This document shows, one piece after another, positions 11,829 through 23,367 of a DNA stretch of 64,000 nt. The DNA comes from Porpolomopsis calyptriformis (taxonomy: Eukaryota; Basidiomycota; Agaricomycetes; Agaricales; Hygrophoraceae): contig OX621176.1 in NCBI GenBank assembly GCA_951640195.1, positions 1,178,001-1,242,000 of the forward strand, written 5' to 3'. Both the position numbers and the translations under genes were made by a program. Position 1 is the stretch's first letter. Every line of letters begins with the position of its first letter. The notes beneath the pieces were generated by a model, which did not search any database, was not told the origin of the DNA, and saw only the letters and a list, made by a program, of their open reading frames with translations.

Positions 11829-12265
11829 CCTTCTGGTTCTCTCCCACTTGCTTATCCAAACACTCTTCATCACTGGGATCATCGACATCCCCCTTTTGAC
11901 TTCTACCCATTTCCATCCTGGCTTCTACCGACAACTCAGACATTGAAGAACAATACGAAGACCCTCTCTCAAGATCGACCTTTTCAGCTACAATTCGAGA
12001 TCAAGAACCATCCTTTTCTTCTGCTCTCGAAGAAACATTAGCTGCTCCCACCCCCACCCCTGCTCCTGCTCCTCTAGGACCGCGAACTCGATCGAGAACA
12101 AGAGGACTCTTCTCTTCATCTTCAGCCCCAGCAACAAGACCAGTTCATCAACAAACTGCTACCCCACCAGGACGATATGGTTCTCTCTATTCTCAGCTTT
12201 CTTCTGTGACATCAACACCAACACCAACAGCTCCAGCAACTCCACAACAGCCGACATCCATCAAC

Positions 12266-13408
12266 ATGTCAGGAACATCCACCAATGCCCCCACTAACCC
12301 CCCTGCCATTGACATCACGACCTTGATGGCCACCATTCGCCAACTTGAACAAACCATCACCCAACAGCAACAGCTGATCACCCAGCTCCAACAACAACAA
12401 CAACAGCCTCAACCTCCTCAACCCCCTCAGCCACCCCAACAACCTCCCTTGCCTCAACAACCCGCTCCCCCCTCTATCAAGATTGCCAAACCCGATGAAT
12501 ACGACGGGTCTGCAGCCAAATGCCTCAACTTCATCCAGGCTTGTCGTCTAGTCCTTGACGACAGTCAATGGTCCGACAGACAGAAAATCACTTATATCTT
12601 GTCATTCATGAAGATCGGTGTCACCCAATCATGGGCTTGACAGCAGACTCAAGAATTCAAACGTACTCTATGGGTTGGAGCCGACTACGAGGATTTTATG
12701 GAGGAGCTCGAGGAATGTTTTGGAGATGTTGATGCGAGAGTGACAGTGCAGGTCAAGATTCAAAAGGTAACCCAAGGACTTTCTACTGTGGACAATTATA
12801 ATGTACGATTCGGAGCTCTCGCAGATGAAACTGGTTTCAATGATGACGCACTCAAAGTTTTCTACCGGAACGGCCTCAATCCCGGAATTCTCGAAAAAAT
12901 CTATGCTCTTGACCCCATCCCCGCCACCCTCAATGCTTGGAAACGAAAAGCTTCCATCTTCGACCGACAATGTCTTGAACTCGCACTTGAGTGTCGTGCC
13001 GCTCCCAGGGAGACCATGGCTCGAACGACGACCCAAACTCCCTCCTCTGCTCCTGTCAAACAGGAGACAACTTCCTCATCATCAATATCGTGTGTTCCGC
13101 GAGGCAACTGCTATCGCTGCGGAGAACCAGGCCGTTTGGCAAACAAGTGTCCAAATACCCCTCTCACCTCTTCTTCATCAGTGCGCCCATCGAGTAGTAC
13201 CTCTGCCGGACAACGACGAGGAAGACCAACCACAGGGCAAGGTTGAGGACGAAACATTCGAGGAATTGAGATGGAACGAGTCAACGAAATGGTTTCCCCA
13301 GCTACTATGGAGGAAACTATTCGAGTGGTGGACAACTGCGGGATTGATCGCTAGCCGAAAGAGAGAAAAGCTCAGCTCGTCAAGGAACTGAAAGAACAGG
13401 GTTTTTAA
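12266..13408 (+). pseudogene. Element A gag
   Basis: The first ATG in the gag frame is at 12266 (MSGTSTNAP). The product has a Gln/Pro-rich stretch, a capsid-like core starting IKIAKPDEYDG, and a CCHC zinc knuckle CYRCGEPGRLANKC near 13111-13152 (C-X2-C-X4-[R for G]-...; the His position reads Leu/Arg, so the knuckle looks damaged compared with element B). In-frame stops are TGA at 12638, TGA at 13244 and TAG near 13352. The frame ends at CAG GGT TTT TAA, the putative frameshift site. It is a decayed copy. Confidence 0.8.
13399..13408 (+). promoter_or_regulatory. Element A -1 frameshift site (gag-pol)
   Basis: The heptamer G GGT TTT (13399-13405) is followed directly by the gag stop TAA, and pol continues in the -1 frame. 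The same arrangement is present at 29017 in element B and, as G GAT TTT, at 25570 in element C. Confidence 0.6.
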
Positions 13409-14562
13409 GGAGTCCGAACGCTTTGCCTACCGTTACGGACATATCTACTCAAGAATGTACCACCACTCCATGCAATCTATTTCAGATTCTTGGTACTCTT
13501 GAAGAAGGCAATCTCAGACTCATTTTGGATGTTTGGATTGAAGCTACCGACACTGGTCGACGTGTTCCGGCCACTGCTCTGGTTGATAGTGGAGCCTCTG
13601 GAAACTTCGTGGACGAATCTTTCATAACTCGCCACAATTTTACTCTAACACGATTGGAAACTCCAATCCCCATACGGAATGCCGATGGATCTGAAAACCG
13701 AGGTGGACCCATCAAGAACGATATTGATATTTGGTTAGAGGCTCCCAGAGGACACAATGAACGGATCTGATTGGAAGTGACTGATCTCAGATCTAAGACG
13801 GATATTATCCTCGGCTTCCTGTGGCTCAAAAAGCACAACCCCAACATCGATTGGAAAGAGGCAACACTAGCTCTGGATAGCAAAGATTTCCCTCTACCAC
13901 GATGGATAGTGAACAATGTGGAGTCACCGGGAATGGAATCGGTCACGCTGGCCATGAATCGATGCATATCGAAGTTGGATGAATCCCGAGCCAGCACAGT
14001 GGAAGAAGATATGCGAAAGTTTGTACCGGAGGTATACTGGAAAGACTACTCTAGTGTCTTTTCCAAAGAATCCTTCGACCGCCTTCCACCGCATTCGGAA
14101 TTCGACCACACCATAGAACTGGATGAAACTTTCAAACCAGTCAAGGGTGGGAAATACGCAATGTCCCCTCTTGAGATGGATCACTTACACAAATTCATTG
14201 ACGAAAACTTATCTACTGGATGAATACGAACTTCCAAGTCGAAACAAGTCTCTCTGTTCTTCTTTGGAAAGAAAGCCGAAGAAGTAAATGCTAAAGGAAA
14301 GAACGCTGGTTTATGCCCTATCGAGGATTATCGCTACCTCAATGAACACACGGTTCCCAACCATTACCCCCTTCCCCTTCTCCACCAAATACTCCAACGA
14401 CCCAAACTCTTAACGGCATCTTTATTCATGGTTATGGATATCCGATGGGGATTCAACAACGTCAGGATTAAGGAAGGTGATGAATGGAAAGCCACTTTCA
14501 TCACTGAAGCAGGTGCCTTTGAACCTACTGTGATGTTCTTTGGTTTGCGGAACTCTCCAGCC
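13409..14562 (+). pseudogene. Element A pol, 5' part (protease and start of reverse transcriptase)
   Basis: The aspartic protease motif DSGASGNF is near 13588-13611. The reverse transcriptase N-terminal part (YRYLNEHTVPNHYPLP, WGFNNVRIKEGDEWKATF) is readable in the -1 frame relative to gag. TGA stops replace Arg codons at 13768 and 14221. The frame runs into element D1 after RNSPA and resumes with TFQQMIDTRF after it. Confidence 0.85.
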
Positions 14563-14708
14563 TGTCATGAAATTGGCATTCACTCTCTTAAAATTCTGTT
14601 CTTTTCCTTTCTTTTCTATGCCAATTCTTTTGGGAAGGGGGCTGTCTTTATTGGCAGCGGAAACTACTTGTACAGAAGGAGGAGTCCATGTCCGACTAAC
14701 TAATTATA

Positions 14709-15538
14709 CTAGTCTGTCTTGGCAATCTCCTGCACCATACTGCCCCTCAAGAACTCTACAAAACTCGAGACTACTTGACCATCTAATGCGGCCAACTTAT
14801 TACCCCAGTAGATTGCCCCATTAGTGTTACTACTGGAGGCCTGCAACTCGGCAGCCTTCCCTTCAATGAAACTCATCGCTATCTTTCTTGCTTCCTCACC
14901 CAACCAATCATTGGTGGGACTCCACAACAAACTGGGAGGATTTTCTTCCTCCTCGATCTTGACGTTGACATTAGTCAACAACGACAACAAATCTTCCACT
15001 AAAGAATAAAGAGTCAACAATCATGAAGAGGGCGAGAGAATTGAGAGCTTACCACTAGATAAAGAACTCATTGGACCAGGGGTCCAAGGATGGAAAGGGG
15101 GACTGGCAGCCCAGTTGACTACCTCCTTCTTGACAGAAGGGAGAGAGTCAGCCCACTTGTCGGACCCCCAATTAACCTGCTCCTCAGGGAGCTGGGAAGG
15201 AGGGGGAGGGGCGTCATCATCCCAAGCTAAGAAAGGGAAAGCCTATTATCAATAAACACAGACTAATAAAGACAAAACAAAAATACTCACCAAGCGGATC
15301 CTCCATCAAGGCGCAAGCATGCTGGATTGGCCAGTGAACGAACGGACACTTCTTGACTTTGTGCTTGCCACCGCAGGCAAAGCAAGAGAAGGAAGACCAA
15401 CAGAGGTCGGCGTTGGAGGGGATGCGCTGGAGGTAGTAGTGAAATGAATCGCAATCAAGAAAGACAGGAGCAGTGCGGTGCACCACTCTAGACTGCTTGA
15501 AGAATCAGACGTAGTGGCCTTGGTGGGAGGGAGTTATG
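14709..15538 (-). pseudogene. D1 CCHC-type protein gene (start codon lost)
   Basis: Homologue of the gene at 37426-38258 in D2, with the same two introns. The exon 1 Cys motif reads CFACGGKHKVKKC. The C-terminal exon (about 15005-14709) reads NDWLGEEARKIAM and ends EIAKTD. A TATA box (minus strand, near 15592-15586) lies upstream. Where D2 has ATG, D1 has ATA (GTTATGAT on the plus strand), and no substitute ATG precedes the conserved TPSHQGHY segment, so I call it broken. Function unknown. Confidence 0.6.
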
Positions 15539-16044
15539 ATGATTGACAAGGATTGAACTGAAGCGTAGGGATACAACCCCACATCTTTTATATGCTCAGA
15601 CACAAAGGGAAGACCAAAAGGAGGTTCCTCAGTCAAAGAAGAGAAACCCGATACGCCAGGCAAGAGATAGAAACAATGGCGATCTCATGACTAGAAGAAC
15701 AATAGGAACCAGTCATGAGACAGCACAGCCTAATACTGCGGAAGGCTATGCCCAATAGAGTTGAGTCATCAAAACAACACAGCCTTCCACAGTATGACTA
15801 AGAACAATGGCAAACCTTAAACTGGAGGCTGTGAACAATAGAAAATGGGGTGACTGCGGAGGTTGACTCATAATGACTCCTATTTTAGAAATACTATATA
15901 AACCCTGAGGGCGAAGTGGATCATCACTTCGTCCTCCTGTGAGATTACTTGTAGTAGCATGAACGCAATCAGAATCATCAGACTTCTTTTCCATCAGAAC
16001 AAGAAAAGAGAAACACAAAATCGTAACTACTGAGCCAACCATTC

Positions 16045-16255
16045 ATGCCCATATTCCCTAAACTCTCAGCAGAGGCACGCAACGGATTCAACCCGCAGAA
16101 CAACTTCTTTGTAGAAGTAAAACTTAATTCAGGGGCAATCATCACTCTATACAAAGACATCCCTGTCAGAACTTTCTTCCATATCCTACTGGACTTATTG
16201 AGCTCCAAGGCCTGCCTTGTGATTAACGAAAAGACTTGCAACTACAGTTGTGACA
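16045..16255 (+). other. D1 plus-strand ORF segment fused to reverse transcriptase
   Basis: An ORF starting MPIFPKLSAEARNGF lies 150 nt after a TATATAAA box and reads through the D1 end straight into element A reverse transcriptase, giving a continuous 482-codon frame to 17493. The D2 copy of the segment is conserved at protein level over about 70 residues. The net insertion (1693 + 5 = 1698 bp) is a multiple of three, which is why the frame is kept. Confidence 0.5.
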
Positions 16256-18236
16256 CAGCCACCTTTCAACAGATGATTGACACAAGATTCAAAGAAGTCC
16301 TAGACTCTGGAAACATTTTTATCTATATCAATGACATGCTTGTTTGTGGAAACGACTTACAGGAATTACAACAATGGACCTTCAGAACTCTAGATATCAT
16401 GAAGAAACACGGACTCTCGTGTAAACCCATCAAGTGCCAATTCGAGAAGGAAGAAGTCATCTATCTCGGAGTCGTCCTATCCAAAGGACGAATCACCACC
16501 AATCCAAAGAAGGTTGACGCTATCATGTCTTGGCCTGTTCCAGAAATGGTGAAACAACTCCAATCCTTCTTGGGTAGTGCGAACTTTTGGCGAAGATATA
16601 TCAAGGGTTTCTCCAAAGTCACTACCCCTCTCTACGAACTCTTACACAATGAAACCGTGTGGGAATGGACTCCTCAGAGACAAGAAGCTTTTGACAACAT
16701 CAAGTCCCTCTTAACGAACACACCCATTCTTCATATTCCTGATCGCGATCTCCCTTATTGTCTAGAAACCAACGCCTCTATCATTGGGATTGCAGGAATA
16801 CTCTCCCAGCTTCATGACAGACACTGGAAACCTGTTGGCTATCATTCAAGATCTACCTCCCCTGCCGAAAAGAACTACCCTACCCACGATCTAGAGCTCC
16901 TAGCGATCATTGATTCCTTTAAGCAATGGCACCATCTTCTCGAAGGAGCGAGACACGATATTCTCATCAGAATGGACAGCTTGGCTTTACGATATTTCTC
17001 CAAGAATCTTCGCTTGTCAAATTGCCAAACTCGTTGGTCTGAATATCTGTCCAGGTTCGGGTTCAGAATCGAATACGTTCCAGGTAGGAAAAATAAAGCC
17101 GACGGCCTGTCCAGGCGCCCAGATTACTTGCCTGACGTTGAAGCCAGTGTGGAGAACGAAGTTCTGATAGCGCACGACCGATGGATTAATTCAATTGTCA
17201 AGTTGTCGAATTCAAGCCTTCTCTCTAGATTACGCTTCAAAATCCCACTCCCGCAGAAGATCCAAGATAAACTCAAGGATGCCTCACTCGCTTGGACCCA
17301 AGCTGATGGGCTTGTACGCGATGTTGAAGGTTGGATAGTGGTGCCAGAGGAAGTATCTCTGCGCACAGACATTATACAACTGTCCCACGCCTACCCCCAC
17401 ACTGGCCACCCTGGCATTGAGAAGATGAAGGAACTCGTCCTTCGTAACTTTATTTGGGATGGTGCCCCACAAGACATCACCAACTACGTTTGATCCTGCC
17501 CCACTTGTCAACAAAACAAGAACTTCCCCTCGAAGCTGTCAGAACTACTCCAACCCATACCCCCCTCTATGGAACCATGGAAGGAAATCACCATCGATCT
17601 CATCGTCGAACTCCCCAAGTCACAAGGCTACGATGCTGTAATGGTCATTGTCGATCGCTTCACTAAACGTGCTCACTTCATCCCGACAACTTCCAATCTT
17701 TCATCAGAAGGTGCTGCGAAACTCTTTCGGAATCATGTCTGGAAACATCATGGATGGCCCCAAAAGGTTATATCCGATCGTGGAGTACAATTTGCATCCA
17801 AATTCACAGAAGCCCTCAATAACTCTTTAGGAATCATCTCCGGTCTCTCCACTGCATATCACCCTCAAACAGATGGTCAAACGGAACGTACCAATCAAGA
17901 ACTCGAAGTTTACTTACATTTCTATACCAACTTCATGCAGGACAACTGGTTGGAATGGCTCGCTTCTGTGGAATTCGCCTACAACAATCAGCAACACTCT
18001 GCCACTTCACAATCACCATTCTATATGGAATACGGACATCATCCCCACCTTCCCACAGCTATTCCAGATCAAAGCAATGTGCCCGCGGCAAACACCTTTC
18101 ACGAACACCTCACACGCGCACAGCAAAACGCCGAACGATCCTTATCAAAGACAACAGAGTCAATGAAGAAATATGCCGATCGAAAACAGAAACCTTTACC
18201 CTCCTATGAAGAAGGAGATCTAGTCTGGTTGGATAC
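16256..18236 (+). pseudogene. Element A pol, middle part (RT, RNase H, integrase)
   Basis: Continues reverse transcriptase (FIYINDM where YIDD is expected, hence a lost catalytic Asp), RNase H (CLETNAS; the first catalytic Asp also reads Asn; THDLELL; LIRMDSLAL), an integrase zinc domain (HAYPHTGHPG, then CPTCQQNK after a TGA stop at 17491) and an integrase core (ITIDLIVELP, ISDRGVQF, DGQTERTNQELE). It breaks off at LVWLDT where A' is inserted. Confidence 0.85.
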
Positions 18237-18637
18237 TGTTATAAACCGGTTGTTCGGAACGCGTTTTACTTCGGGTGTTCTGTCCCAAGAGATATAGAGG
18301 ATGGTTCCAAGTCCTTGTTATGAGTAAGCTAACGAGGAATCAGACTTAAGGTCTGATACGTACAGAAGTACTCTTTATATACTGACTACTTATCTGTGTG
18401 AGTCAGTGCGACATAACATGCGGTAGAGATAAGGATGAGTCATCGTGATCGATGACGAATCATAAAGGGGTTGAAACACAACGGAAATGAAATGTGTCCA
18501 CATATAGGTAAAGTAAGGGGGAATCCCTGGGGAATCCCAAGATAAGAGATAGGTTTGCATACGATTAGATAAAGAAAAAGAAGGAAAATTACGACCGTGA
18601 CATACACCTCGGCTTTTAAGGAAATTCGTCCCGAATT

Positions 18638-19378
18638 TCAAACTTGGGCGGTGTCGGCCGTCTCGTCTTCCGAGGCCTGAGTCAGGATTTCCTCGGTGGC
18701 GGGGGCCTCGACGGCCACCGAGGGGGAAGCGGCGTGTTCGGCTTCTGGAGTCGCTTCAACGGGGGAGGGGGCTCGGACTGTCGCGACGTCGTCGTCGTCG
18801 TTGATTGGGTACTCGAGGTCGACATTGATGGGGTATTCGACCGTTTTTCCGTACTCGATTAATGTCTCCGTCGTCGCGAGATCGCGCTGAGCTCGGAGAA
18901 AGTCGTCTCTGGAAAGACGTTCGCTCCGACGACTTTCCTCTACGAGCTTGACAATGATGGCGCGGGTGGTAACGTCGTAGCAATCGACCCATGTTCGTTT
19001 CTTTTGACGTTGGAGCTCCCAAACTTTCAACTCACTTTGGTCCCAACGATTCTTCCAAAATAGTGCGCTTTTCTCCGACGCTTTGAGCTCGGCCTGTAGA
19101 ACTTCGCGTTCTTGATGAAGTTCGCGGTTCCAGTTACTGACACTGTTACTGTGAACCGTGAGGCGGGAGATGGTGACGGCGGGGTCTTCGGGGGGAGGGG
19201 TTTGGATAGTATAGAAGTCCTCTGCGCGTGCGCGAGCTTGTCGACGAAGTTGTCGAGGAGAGGAAGCAGAGGTGGAGGGACCAGGAGTGGGGGAGCGAAT
19301 GGCGGACGAGGGGATTCGTCCAGAACGTCTGATGGCGACTTGAGGGGAGGGGGATCGTGTGGACCGTGTAGCGGGCAT
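18638..19378 (-). CDS. Element A' ORF3, intact (246 aa)
   Basis: Starts MPATRSTRSPSPQ. An N-terminal Ser/Pro/Arg-rich region is followed by a long charged helical segment (roughly residues 75-180, with EREVLQAELKASEKSALFWK and KVWELQRQKKRTW) and an acidic C-terminus. It lies between pol and the 3' LTR. Homologues occupy the same place in elements A, B and, more distantly, C. I know no function. An env-like role is not supported: there is no signal peptide and no membrane segment. Confidence 0.7.
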   Translation of the reverse strand: MPATRSTRSPSPQVAIRRSGRIPSSAIRSPTPGPSTSASSPRQLRRQARARAEDFYTIQTPPPEDPAVTISRLTVHSNSVSNWNRELHQEREVLQAELKASEKSALFWKNRWDQSELKVWELQRQKKRTWVDCYDVTTRAIIVKLVEESRRSERLSRDDFLRAQRDLATTETLIEYGKTVEYPINVDLEYPINDDDDVATVRAPSPVEATPEAEHAASPSVAVEAPATEEILTQASEDETADTAQV

Positions 19379-19546
19379 GTTAAAGTTGTTCTGCGACGTT
19401 TCGGTCAAGTGGTCTTGAGTCGTTGTAAGAGACGCGTAATTTGAATCGTGAAGGAAAGTGGAGACGTCCGGCAGTTTATAAGGAGTGGTTCTAAAAATAG
19501 AGGTCAATTCTTGGCAGACGAGATGATGACAAACGAATGAATAGAA

Positions 19547-20941
19547 TCAAGTCGCCGTTTGAATTGAGTCTTCATACGTCTTCACAATTTCCTTGGCGTG
19601 TCGTAAAATGTTCGATCGATCTTCCCAAGTGGCTTCTTCGATCAGATAGCCTTTCCATTTGACCAAATATTTTCGGCGTCGTTTAGCTCCGGAATGTTGC
19701 AGTATGGATTCGACCTCGTATTCTTCTTCATTTTCGATCAGATCTGGGGGAGGCCGTGATGTGTCGATGACATCAGGGTGGAGTGATTCATTTCCGACGT
19801 TTGGTCTCAGGAGTGAAACGTGAAAGACTGGGTGTAGTCTCCATGTTCCGGGAATGTCGATCAGATAAGCAAGGTCCGATATCTTCTTCAAGACCTTGAA
19901 TGGTCCGGTCCGTTGGTTGTCGAGCTTCTTTGAGGGTCATGTCATCCTGATGTTCTTGGTGTCCAACCAGACCAGATCTCCTTCTTCATAGGAGGGTGAA
20001 GGTTTCCGTTTACGATCGGCGTATTTCTTCATTGACTCCGTTGTCTTCGATAAGGATCGTTCGGCGTTTTGCTGTGCGCGTGTGAGGCGTTCATGAAAGG
20101 TATTTGCTGCGGGTACGTTGCTTTGATCCGGAATGATCATGGGAAGGTGAGGATGACGTCCGTATTCCATATAGAATGGTGATTGTGAAGTGGCGGAGTG
20201 TTGCCGATTATTGTAGGCGAATTCCGCAGAAGCAAGCCATTCTGACCAGTCGTCCTGCATGAAGTTGGTATAGAAACGCAAGTAAACTTCGAGTTCTTGG
20301 TTGGTGCGTTCCGTTTGACCATCTGTTTGTGGATGATATGCAGTGGAGAGGCCGGAGATGATTCCTAAGGAGTTGTTGAGAGCTTCTGTGAATTTGGACG
20401 CAAATTGCACTCCGCGATCGGATATGACCTTTTGGGGCCATCCATGATGTTTCCAGATATGATTCCGAAAGAGTTTCGCAGCGCCTTCTGATGAAAGATT
20501 AGAAGTTGTCGGAATGAAATGAGCACGTTTAGTAAAACGATCGACAACAACCATTACAGCATCATAGCCTTGTGACTTGGGGAGTTCGACAATGAGATCG
20601 ACGGTAATTTCCTTCCATGGTTCTGTAGAGGGGGGTATGGGTTGGAGTAGTCCTGACGGCTTCGAGGGGAAGTTCTTGTTTTGCTGACAAGCGGGGCAGG
20701 ATCGAACGTAGTTGGTGATGTCTTGTAAGGCACCATCCCAAATAAAGTTACAAAGGACGAGTTCCTTCGTCTTCTCAATGCCAGGGTGGCCAGTGTGGGG
20801 GTAGGCATGGGACAGTCGTATAATATCTGTGCGCAAAGATACTTCCTCCGGCACTACTATCCGACCTTCAACATCGCGTACAAGCCCATCAGCTTGGGTC
20901 CAAGCAAGTGAGGCATTTGGCGGCAGACCCGTCGTATTCAT
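19547..20941 (-). pseudogene. Element A' gag-integrase fusion and chromodomain
   Basis: On the minus strand gag sequence ending near KPDEYDGSAAKCL joins ASLAWTQADG of the pol region. Then follow the HHCC-type zinc domain (HTGHPGIEKTK, CPACQQNK), the integrase core with ITVDLIVELP, ISDRGVQF and TERTNQELE, one TGA stop at 19937-19939, and the chromodomain (EYEVESILQHSGAKRRRKYL) to the stop at 19547. Protease, reverse transcriptase and RNase H are absent. Confidence 0.8.
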
Positions 20942-21609
20942 CGGGTTTGGCGATTTTGATGGAGGGGGGAGCAGGTTGTTGAGGTAGAAGAGGTTGCTGG
21001 GGTTGCTGGGGTTGTGGAGGAGGTTAGGGTTGTTGTTGTTGCTGGAGCTGGGCGATCAGTTGTTGTTGTTGGGTGATGGTCTGTTCGAGTTGGCAAACAG
21101 TGGCCACCAAGGTCGCAATATCAATGGTAGGGGGATTGGTAGGGGCGTTAGCGGACGTTCCTGACATGTTGGTAGATGTCGGTTGTTGTGGAGTTGCTGG
21201 AGCTGTTGGTGTTGGTGTGGATGTTGCAGAAGAAAGTTGGGAGTAAAGGGAACCGTATCGTCCTGGTGGAGTAGCAGTCCGTTGATGAACTGGTCTAGTT
21301 GTTGGTACTGAAGACGAAGTGAAGAGTCCTCTTGTTCTTGATCGAGTCCGTGGTCCTAGAGAGGCAGGAGCAGGGGTAGGGGTAGTTATCGTTTCTTCAA
21401 GGACTGAAGAAAAGGATGGTTCTTGATCTCGAACTGTAGCTGAGAAAGTCGATCTTGAAAGGGGGTCTTCATAGTGTTCTTCAACGTCTGAGTTATCGGT
21501 AGAAGCCAGGATGGAAGTTGGTAAGGGGTAAAGAGGTGATGTTGATGATCACAGTGATGGGGAGGTTTGGATAAGCAAGTGGGAGAGAACCAGAAGGAAG
21601 TCTGATTCT
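20942..21609 (-). pseudogene. Element A' gag N-terminal remnant and leader
   Basis: On the minus strand this holds the 5' leader with the primer-binding site just inside the LTR (AGAATCAGACTTCC next to 21610) and the Gln/Pro-rich start of gag. It matches 11817-12520 of element A by eye. Confidence 0.7.
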
Positions 21610-22009
21610 TGTTATAAACCGGTTGTTCGGAACGCGTTTTACTTCGGGTGTTCTGTCCCAAGAGATATAGAGGATGGTTCCAAGTCCTTGTTATGAGTAA
21701 GCTAATGAGGAATCAGACTTAAGGTCTGATACGTACAGAAGTACTCTTTATATACTGACTACTTATCTGTGTGAGTCAGTGCAACATAACATGCGGTAGA
21801 GATAAGGATGAGTCATCGTGATCGATGACGAATCATAAAGGGGTTGAAACACAACGGAAATGAAATGTGTCCACATATAGGTAAAGTAAGGGGGAATCCC
21901 TGGGGAAGGTAATGGGGAATCCCGATAACAGATGGGGGGAATCCCAAGATAAGAGATAGGTTTGCATACGATTAGATAAAGAAAAAGAAGGAAAATTACG
22001 ACCGTGACA

Positions 22010-22424
22010 GATACCAAGAATATCAAGACGATATGACCCTTGAAGAAACTCGACAATCGACAGACCGGACCATTCAAGGTCTTGAAGAAGATATTGGACC
22101 TTGCCTATCTGATTGACATTCCCGGAACATGGAGACTACACCCAGTCTTTCACGTTTCACTCCTGAGACCCAACGTCGGAAATGAATTGCTCCACCCTGA
22201 TGTCATTGACACATCATGGCCTCCTCCTGATCTGATCAAAAATGAAGAAGAATATGAGGTCGAATCCATATTACAACATTCCGGAGCTAAACGACGCTGA
22301 AAGTACTTGGTCAAATGGAAAGGCTATCCGATCGAAGAAGCCACTTGGGAAGATCGATCGAACATTTTACGACACACCAAGGAAATTGTGAAGACATATG
22401 AAGACTCAATTCAAACGGCGACCT
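22010..22424 (+). pseudogene. Element A pol, 3' part (GPY-like region and chromodomain)
   Basis: Resumes the integrase C-terminus after A' (KKLDNRQTGPFKVLKKI, FHVSLLRPN) and encodes a chromodomain (EYEVESILQHSGAKRR, then a TGA for Arg, then KYLVKWKGYPIEEATWE). It ends at TGA after SIQTAT. The chromodomain would target integration to marked chromatin in an active element. Confidence 0.85.
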
Positions 22425-22585
22425 GATTCTATTCATTCATTTGTCATCATCCCGTCTGCCAAGAATTGACCTCTATTTTTAGAACCACTCCTTATAAACT
22501 GCGAGACGTCTCCACTTTCCTTCACAATTCAATAACTTTGTTACAACAATCAAGACCACTCAACCAAAACCGCAACAACTTCATC

Positions 22586-23332
22586 ATGCCCGCTACACGA
22601 TCCACACGATCCCCCTCCCCTCAAGTCGCCATCCGACGTTCCGGATGAATTCCCTTGTCCGCTGTTCGCTCCCCTACCCCCGGTCCCTCCACTTCTACCT
22701 CCTCCACTCAACAATTACGTCGACAAGCTCGTGCTCGCGCTGAGGATTTCTTCAAAGACTATCCTACCCAAACTCCTCCCCCTGAAGATCCCGCTGTTAC
22801 CATCTCCCATCTTATGGTCCACAGCAACAGCGTCAGTAACTGGAATTGTGAACTTCGTCAGGAACGCGAAGTATTACAAGCCGAGCTCAAGGCGTTGGAG
22901 AAAAGTGCTTTATTTTGGAAGAATCGTTGGGATCAGAGTGAGTTGAAAGTTTGGGAACTCCAGTGCCAGAAGAGACAAATGTAGGTTGATTGCTACAATG
23001 TCACTACCTGCGCCATCATCGCCAAGCTCGTAGAAGAGAGTCGTCGAAGTGAACAACTCACCAGGGAAGACTTCCTTTGGGTGTAACGAGATCTCGCGAC
23101 GACGGAGACATTGATCGAATATGGAGAATCAGTCGAATATCCCATCAACGTCAACCTAGAGTACCCAATCGATGACGATGACGTCGCGACAGTCCGAGCC
23201 CCCTCCCCCGTCGAAATGACTTTGGAAGTCGAACTCATTGCTTCCCCCTCAGTGGCCGTCGAGGCCCCCGCCACCGAGGAAATCCCGACTCAGGCCTCGG
23301 AAGACAAAACGACCGACACCGCCCAAGTTTGA
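22586..23332 (+). pseudogene. Element A ORF3
   Basis: Homologue of the ORF3 proteins at 18638-19378 and 32719-33456. Starts MPATRSTRSPSP. It is broken by TGA near 22646, TAG near 22982 and TAA near 23084, and ends at the TGA of 23330-23332, which overlaps the conserved hairpin (arms 23331-23337 and 23343-23349). Confidence 0.8.
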
Positions 23333-23367
23333 AATTCGGGATGAATTTCCTTTGAAGCCGAGGTGTA

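Larger units (their letters stand above)
14563..16255 (+). mobile_element. Element D1: 1.69-kb TG...CA insertion in element A pol
   Basis: Bounded by TGTCATGAAATTGG and CAGTTGTGACA, with the 5-bp duplication CAGCC on each side (14558-14562, 16256-16260). A second copy (D2) is at 37268-38976 with its own different duplication, so the ends are firmly set. TG...CA ends with a 5-bp duplication fit a solo LTR or a small LTR element. The ends also form a TGTCA/TGACA inverted repeat. I see no long direct repeat inside. It carries a minus-strand three-exon gene and a plus-strand TATA box (TATATAAACC near 15895) followed by an ORF starting at 16045. Confidence 0.85.
18237..22009 (-). mobile_element. 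Element A': inverted, internally deleted relative of element A
   Basis: Minus-strand element with TG...CA LTRs (18237-18602 and 21610-22009) and the duplication GATAC (18232-18236, 22010-22014). Reading on the minus strand it has a 5' LTR (21610-22009), the gag N-terminus, then a direct junction to the distal integrase region, the chromodomain, ORF3 and a 3' LTR. The missing middle (most of gag, protease, RT and RNase H) marks it as a non-autonomous deletion derivative. Confidence 0.88.

Noticed and set aside
15543..15758. Plus-strand open frame inside D1 (also 38264-38479 in D2)
   Set aside because: Conserved only because the elements are near-identical; it spans the promoter of the minus-strand gene and has no motif.
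14563..16255. D element as a classical TIR DNA transposon
   Set aside because: Only TGTCA/TGACA (5 bp) is inverted, there is no transposase motif, and TG...CA with 5-bp duplication fits LTR biology better. It is kept open as an alternative.
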